From: Marinobacter sp.
Lineage (GTDB): Bacteria > Pseudomonadota > Gammaproteobacteria > Pseudomonadales > Oleiphilaceae
DNA length: 64,000 nt
Assembly (NCBI GenBank): GCA_030457765.1
Contig: JAKDUK010000002.1
Coordinates: forward strand, 105,337-169,336
Reading direction: 5' to 3'
Position numbers and translations under genes: made by a program
Shown here: positions 36,193 through 45,167 of the stretch, piece after piece
Position numbering within the stretch: position 1 is the first letter of the stretch
Layout: the number at the start of each line of letters is the position of its first letter
The notes under the pieces: model-generated
What the model saw: only the letters and a program-made list of their open reading frames with translations
Told to the model about the DNA's origin: nothing
Databases searched by the model: none

Positions 36193-36987
36193 ATGTCTTT
36201 TACGGTTGTGATTCCGGCCCGCTATGCCTCCACCCGATTGCCAGGTAAACCGCTGCTGGATATTGCCGGCAAGCCGATGATTCAGCATGTTTGCGAACGT
36301 GCATCTGAAAGTCAGGCCAGCCGTGTGGTTGTGGCCACAGACGACCCGCGCATTCAGGCTGCCTGTGAAGCGTTCGGTGCCGAAGTTGTGATGACCTCAC
36401 CCCATCATGTCAGTGGCACTGATCGCCTGGAAGAAGTCGTGCGGAAGTTGGGGCTTGATGAGGATCACCGCGTTATCAATGTACAGGGTGATGAGCCGTT
36501 AATCCCCGCAGAGTTAATTGATCAGGTGGCGGATAATTTGGAGCGCTATCCTGAGGCCGCCATCTCGACACTCTGTGAGCGCCTTCATGATTTGGAGCAG
36601 GTGTTCAACCCCAACGTGGTAAAGGTTGTGTTTGATATGGAGGGGATGGCTCACTATTTCAGCCGTGCCCCTATTCCCTGGGCGCGGGATCACTGGTCTG
36701 ATATCAGCAAAAGTAGTGTGATGGCGCCTGGTGCCGGTGCTGCCCTAAAAGATGGTACCGGGTATTTTCGCCACATTGGCATATACGGGTACCGCGCCAG
36801 TGTGCTGAGCCAGTTTGTGTCGTGGCCCCCCGCACCCACCGAACAGGCTGAGTCATTAGAGCAGCTTCGTGCCTTGTATAACGGAGCTCGCATCCATGTT
36901 GAAGTGGCAGCCGGAACGCCACCAACAGGTGTTGATACCGAATCAGATTTACAGCGTGTCAGAGCCTGGATGGCTAAATCGATTTAA
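36193..36987 (+). CDS. kdsB: 3-deoxy-manno-octulosonate cytidylyltransferase KdsB
   Basis: 264 aa. Activates KDO as CMP-KDO for lipopolysaccharide core synthesis. The nucleotidyltransferase motif is [31 protein letters not shown], followed by [22 protein letters not shown] and [19 protein letters not shown]. The track opens with a TTG (36175), but the ATG at 36193, eight bases after AGGAT, starts the conserved [11 protein letters not shown]. It lies between the Trm112 gene and the tyrosine phosphatase gene, as in Pseudomonas. Confidence 0.95.
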   Translation: MSFTVVIPARYASTRLPGKPLLDIAGKPMIQHVCERASESQASRVVVATDDPRIQAACEAFGAEVVMTSPHHVSGTDRLEEVVRKLGLDEDHRVINVQGDEPLIPAELIDQVADNLERYPEAAISTLCERLHDLEQVFNPNVVKVVFDMEGMAHYFSRAPIPWARDHWSDISKSSVMAPGAGAALKDGTGYFRHIGIYGYRASVLSQFVSWPPAPTEQAESLEQLRALYNGARIHVEVAAGTPPTGVDTESDLQRVRAWMAKSI

Positions 36988-37004
36988 ACAGGAGAAAACG
37001 GAGC

Positions 37005-37484
37005 ATGACTAAACGCGTCAGTGTGCTTTTTGTGTGTTTGGGCAATATTTGCCGTTCGCCGACTGCAGAGGGCGTATTTCGCAAGCTGGTTGAGCAGGCC
37101 CGATTGCAAGATCAGATTCATATCGACTCCTGTGGAACCAGTAATTGGCACATAGGTAAAGGGCCAGATTCACGGTCGCAGCAGGCTGCGCAAAAGCGTG
37201 GCGTGGATATCAGCTCGCTTCAGGCTCGTCAGTTCTCCGAAAAAGACCTCGATACCTTCGATTACGTTATTGTGATGGATCGTCAGAACCTCGCAGACGT
37301 AAAAGACATCTGGCATCAGAATGGCGGTACAGAACCCACGTTGTTTCTTGAGTACGGTCGCTCTGATGTGGCCGAAGTGCCAGACCCCTACTTTGGTGGT
37401 GAAGGCGGCTTTGAGCAGGTGCTTGATCTGATCGAAGAGGCCGGCGAAGGCCTGCTCCGAAAAATTCAGGAACGACTGGCGTGA
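37005..37484 (+). CDS. Low-molecular-weight protein tyrosine phosphatase
   Basis: 159 aa. The P-loop CX5R is VCLGNICRSPTAEGVF (about residue 11), and the general acid Asp lies in VPDPYFGGEGGFEQVLDLIEE. It resembles the Pseudomonas enzyme at the same kdsB-ptp-murB position and Wzb-like phosphatases; its substrate is unknown, and no tyrosine kinase gene is adjacent. The stop overlaps the GTG start of murB. Confidence 0.92.
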   Translation: MTKRVSVLFVCLGNICRSPTAEGVFRKLVEQARLQDQIHIDSCGTSNWHIGKGPDSRSQQAAQKRGVDISSLQARQFSEKDLDTFDYVIVMDRQNLADVKDIWHQNGGTEPTLFLEYGRSDVAEVPDPYFGGEGGFEQVLDLIEEAGEGLLRKIQERLA

Positions 37485-38521
37485 GCCAAAAAGAAAAACT
37501 GCAGGCGAAACTAAAAGAGAACGTAGAGCTCTCGGCACTCAATACGCTTTGTGTGTCCGCCTCGGCACGATTTTACATAGATGTTACCAGCCTGGACGAT
37601 TTGCGTAACGCACTGGCGTGGGCTCAAAAGAACGGGCACAAAACGCTGGTGTTGGGCGGGGGCAGCAATCTGGTTTTCGCCGGAGAGTTTCGCGGCCTTG
37701 TGATGCGTATGCATATAGCTGAGCGTTCCTGGGAGCAGGTAGATGAAACCGGCGCCACACTGGTTTTAGGTGCCGGTGAGAACTGGCATGACTCGGTGCT
37801 CTATGCTGCCGGGGCCGGGTATCGAGGCATTGAAAATTTGGCCCTTATTCCCGGCACGGCAGGCGCGGCACCGGTACAGAATATTGGTGCTTACGGCGTT
37901 GAGCTGTGCGATACCTTGGTGTCAGTAACAGCACTGGATCGCGAATCAAACGAGCTTGTATGTCTGGAGAATGCGGACTGCGACTTTGCCTATCGGGATA
38001 GTTTATTCAAGCGCTCGCCAGGCCGATACATTATTACCTCTATTCGGCTTCGCCTGTCCCGACAACAGCCTTTGCAGCTTGGTTATCAAGATCTCAAAGA
38101 ATATTTAGCAGACACAGCCAGCAAGGACTTGGATGCGCTCACAGTTGCCGAAGCTGTCATGGCCGTTCGTCACCGTAAATTGCCAGACCCGACCATTCTT
38201 CCTAACGCTGGCAGCTTCTTTAAGAATCCTGTGGTCAGCCGTGAAAAGTTCGACGAACTACAGGTTAAATATCCTGATCTGGTTGGCTACCCGAAGGGTG
38301 GGTCGGTAAAACTGGCAGCCGCTTGGTTGATTGATCAAAGTGGCTGGAAAGGCTATCGAAATAGCCGGGTAGGCGTTCACAATCGTCAAGCGCTGGTGTT
38401 AATCAATCATTCAGGTGGTACTGGGCAGGATGTGCTTGAGCTGGCCTCACAGATTCGCCAGTCGATACACGAGCGGTTTGGCGTAGAGTTAGAAATGGAG
38501 CCGGGCATTGTGGGCGGCTAG
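37481..38521 (+). CDS. murB: UDP-N-acetylenolpyruvoylglucosamine reductase MurB
   Basis: 346-aa FAD enzyme that reduces UDP-GlcNAc-enolpyruvate to UDP-MurNAc for peptidoglycan. FAD-binding VLGGGSNLVFAGEFRGLVMRM, then IPGTAGAAPVQNIGAYGVEL, and the active-site Ser in LPNAGSFFKNPVVSRE (about residue 245). The C-terminal type I domain is present. The GTG start at 37481 overlaps the phosphatase stop. A hairpin straddles the murB stop codon. Confidence 0.95.
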   Translation: MSQKEKLQAKLKENVELSALNTLCVSASARFYIDVTSLDDLRNALAWAQKNGHKTLVLGGGSNLVFAGEFRGLVMRMHIAERSWEQVDETGATLVLGAGENWHDSVLYAAGAGYRGIENLALIPGTAGAAPVQNIGAYGVELCDTLVSVTALDRESNELVCLENADCDFAYRDSLFKRSPGRYIITSIRLRLSRQQPLQLGYQDLKEYLADTASKDLDALTVAEAVMAVRHRKLPDPTILPNAGSFFKNPVVSREKFDELQVKYPDLVGYPKGGSVKLAAAWLIDQSGWKGYRNSRVGVHNRQALVLINHSGGTGQDVLELASQIRQSIHERFGVELEMEPGIVGG

Positions 38522-38547
38522 ACACTCGTTATTGAGTATCTAGCCGC
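38514..38547. terminator. Hairpin between convergent murB and proS
   Basis: GCGGCTAGACACTC pairs with GAGTATCTAGCCGC (14 bp, one mismatch) around a 6-nt loop, starting inside the murB stop region. An AT-rich stretch (TTATTTATTGATT) follows on plus. This fits a weak terminator for murB; for proS on minus the stem also lies about 35 bp past the stop. Confidence 0.5.
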
Positions 38548-38581
38548 TTATTTATTGATTAAAACCCACCGTTAAAAACGA

Positions 38582-40324
38582 TTATTTCGGCGAAGCGTTG
38601 CCAAGGACCCGCATTGCGTCATCAACAGCAATATCCTGCTTATCCGTGTCTTTGCGGCCCTTGTACTCAAGCGTGCCAGCGGCAAGTCCGCGGTCGGAAA
38701 TGACGAAACGGTGAGGGATGCCCATCAGCTCCATATCCGCAAACTTAACTCCCGGGCGTTCTTTGCGATCGTCCAGAAGCACGTCATAGCCGGCCTGCTG
38801 TAGCTGCTCATAAAGGGTCTCGCCAGCTTCGGCTACGGCCGGGGCTTTATGGCCATTCAGCGTCACAATAGCTACCTGGAAAGGGGCTATGGCATCTGGC
38901 CAGATAATGCCTTTGTCATCGTGATTTTGCTCGATAGACGCAGCCACAATTCGGGATACGCCGATTCCGTAGCAGCCCATATCCATGGTCACCATTTTGC
39001 CGTTCTCATCCAGTACCGTGGCGTTCATGGCGGTGCTATATTTGTTGCCCAGCTTGAAAATATGTCCAACCTCAATGCCTCGGCGTATTTCGAGGGTGCC
39101 TTTGCCATCCGGGCTGGCATCGCCTTCCACTACATCTCGAATATCCTCAACACGATCCAAAGGTAGATCCCGCTCCCAGTTCACGCCGGTCAGGTGAAAG
39201 CCTTCTTTGTTGGCGCCACACACAAAATCGGCCAGGTGGGCCGCGCTGCGATCCACAACAATGGGAACATTCAACTTAACCGGGCCAATGGAGCCGGCCT
39301 TGCAGCCAATGATTGATTCGATCTCCTCGTCGGTTGCCATAGTCAGGGGTTCTGCAACGCCTGCCAGGTTTTCAGCTTTGATCTCGTTCAGCGTGTGATC
39401 GCCACGCAGGATCAGTGCGACCAGACCTGCATTGCTCTCTTCGCTCTTGCCATTCGTATCGTCTGCTTCGGCTTTAACAAGCAGGGTTTTAACCGTACGA
39501 GTAGCATCGACGTTCAAAAACTGCGAAATGGCCTCAATGGTGCGCTGATCCGGCGTTGCAATTTCTTGCAGTTCTTCGCCAGGCGCTGCCCGCTCACCAG
39601 CTGGCGCAACGGCTTCGGCTTTTTCAATGTTGGCGGCATAATCGCTGTCTGTGCTGAATACGATATCGTCTTCGCCAGAAGAGGCCAGCACGTGAAACTC
39701 GTGCGAAGCACTGCCACCAATAGCACCAGAATCTGCCTGTACAGGGCGGTAGTCCAGCCCAAGGCGATCAAAAATAGCGCAGTAAGTGCGGTGCATAACC
39801 TGATAGGTTTCATCCAGAGATTCGGCATTTACGTGGAAGGAATAAGCATCCTTCATGATGAATTCCCGGGCGCGCATAACCCCGAAGCGCGGTCTGCGCT
39901 CATCACGAAATTTGGTTTGAACCTGATAGAAGTTGGCCGGCAATTCCTTGTAGCTTTTCAGTTCATTGCGGACCAGGTCTGTAATGACTTCTTCGTGGGT
40001 GGGGCCAAAGCAGAACTCACGGCCGTGACGGTCGTTCATTCGCAGAAGTTCTCCACCGTATTGCTCCCAGCGACCTGACTCTTCCCAAAGTTCCGCGGGC
40101 TGGATTGCTGGCATCAGGATTTCCTGGGCACCGCTTTTGTCCATTTCTTCGCGAACAATCCGCTCAACCTTTCGCAGGGTTTTTAAGCCCATGGGCAGCC
40201 AGGTATAAAGGCCGGCCGCCAGCTTCCGAATCATGCCGGCACGCAGCATCAGTTGGTGGCTGATAATTTCCGCGTCAGAAGGCGTCTCTTTTTGGGTTGC
40301 AATCAGGTAACGGCTTGCTCGCAT
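38582..40324 (-). CDS. proS: Proline--tRNA ligase ProS (bacterial type with editing domain)
   Basis: 580-aa class II aminoacyl-tRNA synthetase. Class II core: [46 protein letters not shown] (motif 1 region), [25 protein letters not shown] (motif 2) and [17 protein letters not shown] (motif 3). Between motifs 2 and 3 (about residues 225-400) lies the YbaK-like INS domain, which removes Ala misacylated to tRNA-Pro. The C-terminal anticodon-binding domain follows ([28 protein letters not shown]). ATG at 40324. The gene stands alone, convergent with murB. Confidence 0.97.
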   Translation of the reverse strand: MRASRYLIATQKETPSDAEIISHQLMLRAGMIRKLAAGLYTWLPMGLKTLRKVERIVREEMDKSGAQEILMPAIQPAELWEESGRWEQYGGELLRMNDRHGREFCFGPTHEEVITDLVRNELKSYKELPANFYQVQTKFRDERRPRFGVMRAREFIMKDAYSFHVNAESLDETYQVMHRTYCAIFDRLGLDYRPVQADSGAIGGSASHEFHVLASSGEDDIVFSTDSDYAANIEKAEAVAPAGERAAPGEELQEIATPDQRTIEAISQFLNVDATRTVKTLLVKAEADDTNGKSEESNAGLVALILRGDHTLNEIKAENLAGVAEPLTMATDEEIESIIGCKAGSIGPVKLNVPIVVDRSAAHLADFVCGANKEGFHLTGVNWERDLPLDRVEDIRDVVEGDASPDGKGTLEIRRGIEVGHIFKLGNKYSTAMNATVLDENGKMVTMDMGCYGIGVSRIVAASIEQNHDDKGIIWPDAIAPFQVAIVTLNGHKAPAVAEAGETLYEQLQQAGYDVLLDDRKERPGVKFADMELMGIPHRFVISDRGLAAGTLEYKGRKDTDKQDIAVDDAMRVLGNASPK

Positions 40325-40434
40325 TATGGTTTCCGTTCTGTGGTGTTTCGTAGAATAAAGTGGGGTTTATTGTACGGAGCCTGCCGCACAAGGTACAGAT
40401 GACGATGGCGGTTATCCCGCGACCAGATCAGTGA

Positions 40435-40932
40435 TTACAGCAAATAACTCAGAGGCAGGGCGGTGCTGTCGATGACGCGCTTTAATACAAAACTGGAGTG
40501 AACGCCGCTAACACCCTGAATCCTGGTAATCCGGTTAAGCAAAAAGTGGTGGTATTCGTCCATGTCTGGCACCACCACTTTCAGCATGTAATCTGCATCG
40601 TGGCCAGTGACCAGATAGCATTCCAGGACTTCAGGATACTCACCCACTTGCTCCTCAAATGCCGCAAACCGTTCTGGAGTGTGCCTGTCCATACCAATCA
40701 AAATAATAACGGTTAGCGAAAGCCCTAATTTCTTGTGGTTAAGTACAGTAATGGTACGCACTATAACGCCGGCATCCTCTAGCGCTCGCACGCGCCTTAA
40801 GCAAGGTGAGGGCGATAGCCCCACCTTTTCTGCCAGTTGCTGGTTCGTTAAAGACGCGTCTTGTTGTATTTGAGCGAGGATGCGGCGATCAGTTTTGTCA
40901 ATTTGTATGAGTGATTCGGATTTAGCTGGCAT
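40435..40932 (-). CDS. Lrp/AsnC-family transcriptional regulator
   Basis: 165 aa. N-terminal winged helix (IDKTDRRILAQIQQDASLTNQQLAEKVGLSPSPCLRRVRALEDAGVI, residues about 10-57) followed by the RAM effector domain (VIILIGMDRHTPERFAAFEEQVGEYPEVLECYLVTGHDADYMLKVVV). It is divergent from leuA across about 150 bp, which suggests control of leuA or amino-acid response, but similar Lrp proteins (e.g. BkdR, PutR) control catabolism. A TTGCGA-N17-TAATTT pair on minus upstream could be its promoter. No effector can be read from sequence. Confidence 0.88.
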   Translation of the reverse strand: MPAKSESLIQIDKTDRRILAQIQQDASLTNQQLAEKVGLSPSPCLRRVRALEDAGVIVRTITVLNHKKLGLSLTVIILIGMDRHTPERFAAFEEQVGEYPEVLECYLVTGHDADYMLKVVVPDMDEYHHFLLNRITRIQGVSGVHSSFVLKRVIDSTALPLSYLL

Positions 40933-41079
40933 AAAATTGCCTTTAGTGTGGTTTTTGTGACAGTTTCAGCTAATAAATTACGCTTTCAGCATGCAGTTCG
41001 CAATCACCTGCTTCAAAAAACGCGTTAAGCTATATCTTTGTTAAAGCACTCATCCGAACCGCTACGGAGTAAGACAAAC

Positions 41080-42774
41080 ATGGCTTTTGATCATCGCAAA
41101 TACGTGGCCTTCCGGCCGGTAGCAAAAACCAACCGCCGCTGGCCAGATAAGGTCATCGAAAAAGCACCCACCTGGTGTGCGGTGGATCTGCGCGATGGCA
41201 ACCAGGCCCTGGTAAAGCCCATGAATGTGGCGCAGAAACAGCGTATGTTCGATTTGCTGGTAAAACTGGGCTTCAAGGAAATCGAAATCGGTTTTCCAGC
41301 TGCCAGCCAGCCGGACTTCGACTTTTGCCGCAAGCTGATTGAAGAGAACCGGATTCCTGATGATGTAAAAATTCAGGTATTAACCCAGGCTCGGCCCGAA
41401 CTCATCAAGCGCACCTACGAGGCGCTGAACGGTGCCCGCAGAGCCATTGTTCACGTGTATAACTCAACGTCTACCGTGCAGCGAGAGCAGGTATTCGGGC
41501 TGGATCGGGCAGGCATTCGCGATATAGCAATTAACGGCGCTCAAGTGGTTAAAGATTTGGCCGAAAAGTACCCGGAAACCGAATGGACGTTTCAGTACTC
41601 ACCAGAGAGCTTTACCGGGACCGAACTGGATTTTGCCGTAGATGTTCTGGATGCTGTGACTGGCATCTGGCGCCCGGAAGCGGGGCAACCGGTTATTTTC
41701 AACTTGCCAGCCACGGTTGAAATGTCTACTCCGAACGTGTTTGCGGATCAAATCGAATATGTATGCGACAACATCCGCCATCGGGAACATATCAGCATCA
41801 GCGTTCACACCCATAACGACCGGGGTTGTGGTGTGGCCGCCGCAGAGTTGGCTGTTATGGCGGGTGCCGATCGTGTAGAAGGCACGTTGATGGGTAACGG
41901 CGAGCGCACGGGCAACATGGATTTGGTTACCATGGCCATGAACCTTTATTCTCAGGGTATTGATCCAACTCTGGATTTGTCTGGCATGGCCGAAATTACA
42001 GAGGTTGTGGAAGCCTGTACCGAAATCTCCACCCATCCGCGCCACCCATATGCGGGCGAGTTGGTATTTACCGCGTTCTCGGGTAGTCACCAGGATGCCA
42101 TTCGTAAGTGCCTGGCCCGCAAGAAGGATGGTGATGCATGGAATGTGGCGTATTTGCCCATCGACCCCTTCGATCTGGGTCGCAGATACGAGGAAGTGGT
42201 GCGTATCAATAGCCAGTCAGGCAAGGGCGGCGTTGCCTATATTCTTGAGCGGGACTACAACATTAGCTTACCACGTTGGCTACAGATTGAGTTTAGTAAG
42301 GTGGTTCAGAGGGCTGCCGAAACCAATGGCGGCGAGATAGATTCGATGGCCATTCACAGCTTGTTTGAGCGGCGGTATCTGAAAGTTCATGAAGACTGGG
42401 CACTGCGAGCCTACGATTTACACAGAGACGAGCAAGGTGTGTTTGCTGAGGTAACATTTGGCGATGAAACTGCCCCGTCGCGCCTTGAAGGTCGCGGCCT
42501 TGGTGCCGTTGAGGCAGTATCCGCCGCTTTGGAAAAGCGTTTTGGTTTTGCCATTGCGGTAGAAGCTTACGATGAGTTTGCACTGGGTGAGGGTACTCGT
42601 GCCAACGCACTGGCCTGTATACGGTTGACTGCTGGCGGCAAGCATTGCAGTGCTGCGGCTTTGGCAGAAGATACAACTTCGGCAACGCTGCAGGCATTGT
42701 TTTCTGCGGTCGCCCAAGCGGTAGGTGATGCAGAAGCAAAAGCTGGAAATGAGGAAGGTGCGGTAAGCGCCTGA
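41080..42774 (+). CDS. leuA: 2-isopropylmalate synthase LeuA
   Basis: 564 aa from the ATG at 41080 (GGAG seven to ten bases upstream; the track's 41038 start adds 14 unmatched residues). First committed step of leucine synthesis, condensing 2-ketoisovalerate with acetyl-CoA. The aldolase-like barrel has WCAVDLRDGNQALVKPM (catalytic Arg and metal Asp), SVHTHNDRGCGVAAAELAVMAGADRVEGTLMGNGERTGN (metal His pair and GNGERTGN), and a C-terminal LeuA regulatory domain (about 430-560), the site of leucine feedback. The long form with KYVAFRPV opening is the type of Pseudomonas and actinobacteria. No leuBCD is in the window. Confidence 0.94.
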   Translation: MAFDHRKYVAFRPVAKTNRRWPDKVIEKAPTWCAVDLRDGNQALVKPMNVAQKQRMFDLLVKLGFKEIEIGFPAASQPDFDFCRKLIEENRIPDDVKIQVLTQARPELIKRTYEALNGARRAIVHVYNSTSTVQREQVFGLDRAGIRDIAINGAQVVKDLAEKYPETEWTFQYSPESFTGTELDFAVDVLDAVTGIWRPEAGQPVIFNLPATVEMSTPNVFADQIEYVCDNIRHREHISISVHTHNDRGCGVAAAELAVMAGADRVEGTLMGNGERTGNMDLVTMAMNLYSQGIDPTLDLSGMAEITEVVEACTEISTHPRHPYAGELVFTAFSGSHQDAIRKCLARKKDGDAWNVAYLPIDPFDLGRRYEEVVRINSQSGKGGVAYILERDYNISLPRWLQIEFSKVVQRAAETNGGEIDSMAIHSLFERRYLKVHEDWALRAYDLHRDEQGVFAEVTFGDETAPSRLEGRGLGAVEAVSAALEKRFGFAIAVEAYDEFALGEGTRANALACIRLTAGGKHCSAAALAEDTTSATLQALFSAVAQAVGDAEAKAGNEEGAVSA

Positions 42775-42804
42775 AAACAGGTTTTACATTCGTTTATTTG
42801 CCCC

Positions 42805-42847
42805 AAAACGCAACAAGCCGGCACGTGGTGCCGGCTTGTTGCGTTTT
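42805..42847. terminator. Bidirectional intrinsic terminator between leuA and the cold-shock gene
   Basis: AAAACGCAACAAGCCGGCAC - GTG - GTGCCGGCTTGTTGCGTTTT: a perfect 20-bp stem with a 3-nt loop and terminal A and T tracts. It is a strong rho-independent terminator on both strands for leuA (plus) and the csp gene (minus). Confidence 0.95.
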
Positions 42848-42882
42848 TCTATGCCCGTGAGGGGCAAGGGTCAGAAAAGTAA

Positions 42883-43092
42883 CTACACTGGCGTTACGTT
42901 TTCTGCCTGAGGGCCTTTAGGGCCCTGGGTAACGGTGAACTGCACCTGCTGGCCTTCTGTCAGGGTGCGGAACCCGCCAGAATTGATCGCACTGTAATGC
43001 ACAAAGACGTCATCGCCGCCATCCTGAGCAATGAATCCAAAGCCTTTGGATTCGTTAAACCACTTTACGCTGCCTGTTTTTGTATCGGACAT
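42883..43092 (-). CDS. CspA-family cold-shock protein
   Basis: 69-aa single-domain cold-shock protein, acting as an RNA chaperone. RNP1 [11 protein letters not shown] and RNP2 DVFVHYSAI are intact, and the domain opens with [12 protein letters not shown]. It has its own strong promoter, an AGGAAAG ribosome binding site and a leader of about 58 nt containing a CCCCGTGAGGGG hairpin, which could influence expression; a thermosensing role would be inference. It differs from the CspD-type protein at 16618. Confidence 0.95.
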   Translation of the reverse strand: MSDTKTGSVKWFNESKGFGFIAQDGGDDVFVHYSAINSGGFRTLTEGQQVQFTVTQGPKGPQAENVTPV

Positions 43093-43156
43093 TGATCTTT
43101 CCTGTATTTCTGAGATTTCCCCTCACGGGGCGCTGAAGGTTTTCCACAGCCATTTA

Positions 43157-43184
43157 AGTATAGACTGAGTTTGGGGGGCGTCAA
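43157..43184 (-). promoter_or_regulatory. Strong sigma70 promoter of the cold-shock gene
   Basis: On minus: TTGACG (43184-43179), 16-bp spacer, TATACT (43162-43157). Five of six consensus bases match in each hexamer. Predicted transcript start is near 43150, leaving a leader of about 58 nt. Confidence 0.72.
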
Positions 43185-43203
43185 CGTCGCCCGGGTAGCA
43201 CCC

Positions 43204-45078
43204 TCAACGGTCAAACTGCTCGCTAATTTCTTCCAGAATTGCCGGGTCATCAATCGTGCTTGGAACCGTATATTCCTCACCATCGGCAATCTGTCGAATA
43301 ACTCGCCGTAGAATTTTGCCTGAACGAGTTTTAGGCAGGCGCTCAACCACAAGAGCCCGGCGGAAGTATGCGATTGCGCCAATTTTGTCTCGCACCATTT
43401 CAACAAGCTCTTCTTCTAGCTCGTCGTGATCAATGGTGGCGCCGTCTTTGATAAGCACGAGCCCGAGCGGAACCTGGCCCCTCATATCATCGTGAGCTCC
43501 CACCACGCAGCACTCAGCAACGGCAGGGTGCGAAGCAACCACTTCTTCCATCTCACCGGTAGACAGGCGGTGGCCCGCCACGTTGATTACATCATCGGTG
43601 CGGCCCATCACAAAGACGTAGCCGTCTTCGTCGATAAAACCGCCGTCGCCGGAGCTGTAAAAGCCGGGAATAGGGTTTAAGTAGCTGTCCAGGAATCGTT
43701 GGTCATTCTCCCAAACGGTGGTCAAACACCCTGGCGGCAATGGCAGCTTAACGGCAATTTGGCCCTGTTCGCCCGCGGGTATTTGGCTACCGCTGGAGCT
43801 GACAACCTGAACGTTATAGCCAGGTGAGGGCACGGTGGCAGAGCCAGGTTTGGTGGCCATGGTTTCTATGCCAACCGGGTTGCAGCAAATGGCCCAGCCG
43901 GTTTCGGTTTGCCACCAGTGATCCAGTATGGGTAGTTGCGTGTGTTCCCGGAGCCATTCATAGGTAGGCGGGTCCAGGCGTTCGCCTGCGAGGAAGATTT
44001 TTCGCAACGAGTTGGTGTTGTAATGTGAAAGCTCGTCTGCCTCTGGATCTTCTTTGCGCACGGCGCGGAAAGCGGTAGGCGCGGTGAATAGGATGTTTAC
44101 TTTGTGGTCCTGCACCACGCGCCAAAACGCGCCGGCGTCTGGTGTTCTTACGGGTTTGCCTTCATAAAGCACGGTTGTGCAGCCAGCAAACAGAGGTGCG
44201 TACACAATATAGCTGTGACCTACCACCCAGCCTACGTCAGACGCGGCCCAAAATACGTCGCCCGGGTTGGCATCATAGACTAATTTCATGCTGTATTTGA
44301 GCGCTACGGCATGCCCGCCGTTGTCTCTAACCACACCCTTTGGCTTGCCTGTAGTGCCGGAGGTATAAAGAATATATAGCGGATCTGTAGCCTTAACGGC
44401 CACAGGTTCGACAGGCTCAGCGTTTGCCATCAGGTCGCCCCAGTCGTGGTCACGGCCGGCTTGCATCTGGGCTTTTGCTTGTGGGCGTTGATACACAACG
44501 CAGAAATCCGGTTTGTGTGAAGCCTGCTCAATGGCTTTGTCTACCAGCGGCTTGTACTCAATCACCTTGGCAACTTCGATACCACAAGAGGCGGTTATTA
44601 CGGCTTTTGGCGTTGCGCCTTCAATTCGAACGGCAAGTTCGTGGGCGGCAAAACCACCAAACACAACCGAGTGAACGGCACCAATACGGGCACAGGCCAG
44701 CATGGCCATGGCAGCCTCGGGAATCATTGGCATATAGATGATAACCCGGTCGCCCTTGGTGATACCTTGTGCTTTCAGGGCCCCGGCAAAACGGGCGACT
44801 TCGTCGGTCAGCTCACTGTAGGTGTAGGTGCGCTTTGCGCCAGTAACCGGGGAGTCGTAAACAAGGGCTGCCTGGTCGCCCCGGCCAGCACGTACATTGG
44901 CATCCAGAGCCGCATCAGAGGTGTTGAGTGTGCCATCAGGAAACCACTGGCCGTGGCCGTTGTCAGTGGCTTGCCAGATAGTTTCTGGTGGCTTGATCCA
45001 ATCGATGCTCCCTGCCTTTTCACGCCAAAAGTCTTCCGGGTGATCAATGGATCTCCGGAATTCTGAGTGATAATCCAT
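43204..45078 (-). CDS. prpE: Propionate--CoA ligase PrpE (acetyl-CoA synthetase family)
   Basis: 624-aa acyl-adenylate enzyme. The AMP-binding motif is ILYTSGTTGKPKGVVRD (about residue 232), followed by WWQTETGWAI, the hinge GDGGFIDEDGYVFVMGRTDDVINVAGHRLSTGEMEE, and the catalytic Lys in LPKTRSGKILRRVIRQIADG. The length and the RRSIDHPEDFWREKAGSIDW start fit PrpE better than Acs (about 650 aa), so propionate activation is most likely; acetate is possible. It stands alone: no methylcitrate-cycle prpBCD is nearby. A Lys acetylation site equivalent is conserved in SGKIL. Confidence 0.88.
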   Translation of the reverse strand: MDYHSEFRRSIDHPEDFWREKAGSIDWIKPPETIWQATDNGHGQWFPDGTLNTSDAALDANVRAGRGDQAALVYDSPVTGAKRTYTYSELTDEVARFAGALKAQGITKGDRVIIYMPMIPEAAMAMLACARIGAVHSVVFGGFAAHELAVRIEGATPKAVITASCGIEVAKVIEYKPLVDKAIEQASHKPDFCVVYQRPQAKAQMQAGRDHDWGDLMANAEPVEPVAVKATDPLYILYTSGTTGKPKGVVRDNGGHAVALKYSMKLVYDANPGDVFWAASDVGWVVGHSYIVYAPLFAGCTTVLYEGKPVRTPDAGAFWRVVQDHKVNILFTAPTAFRAVRKEDPEADELSHYNTNSLRKIFLAGERLDPPTYEWLREHTQLPILDHWWQTETGWAICCNPVGIETMATKPGSATVPSPGYNVQVVSSSGSQIPAGEQGQIAVKLPLPPGCLTTVWENDQRFLDSYLNPIPGFYSSGDGGFIDEDGYVFVMGRTDDVINVAGHRLSTGEMEEVVASHPAVAECCVVGAHDDMRGQVPLGLVLIKDGATIDHDELEEELVEMVRDKIGAIAYFRRALVVERLPKTRSGKILRRVIRQIADGEEYTVPSTIDDPAILEEISEQFDR

Positions 45079-45167
45079 ACATTCTACCTCGTTGAGCCTG
45101 TTGTTATTATGCTGCTAATAATTCCAACTTTAGGCGCTTTGAGATAGTGATCCAGTAGACAATAGGC

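Noticed and set aside
39395-40078. 227-aa ORF opposite proS
   Set aside because: Shadow frame of the INS and core regions of proS; no family features.
40933-41079. Leader peptide or T-box/attenuator before leuA
   Set aside because: No run of Leu codons in a short ORF and no terminator/antiterminator pair could be found in this 147-bp spacer.
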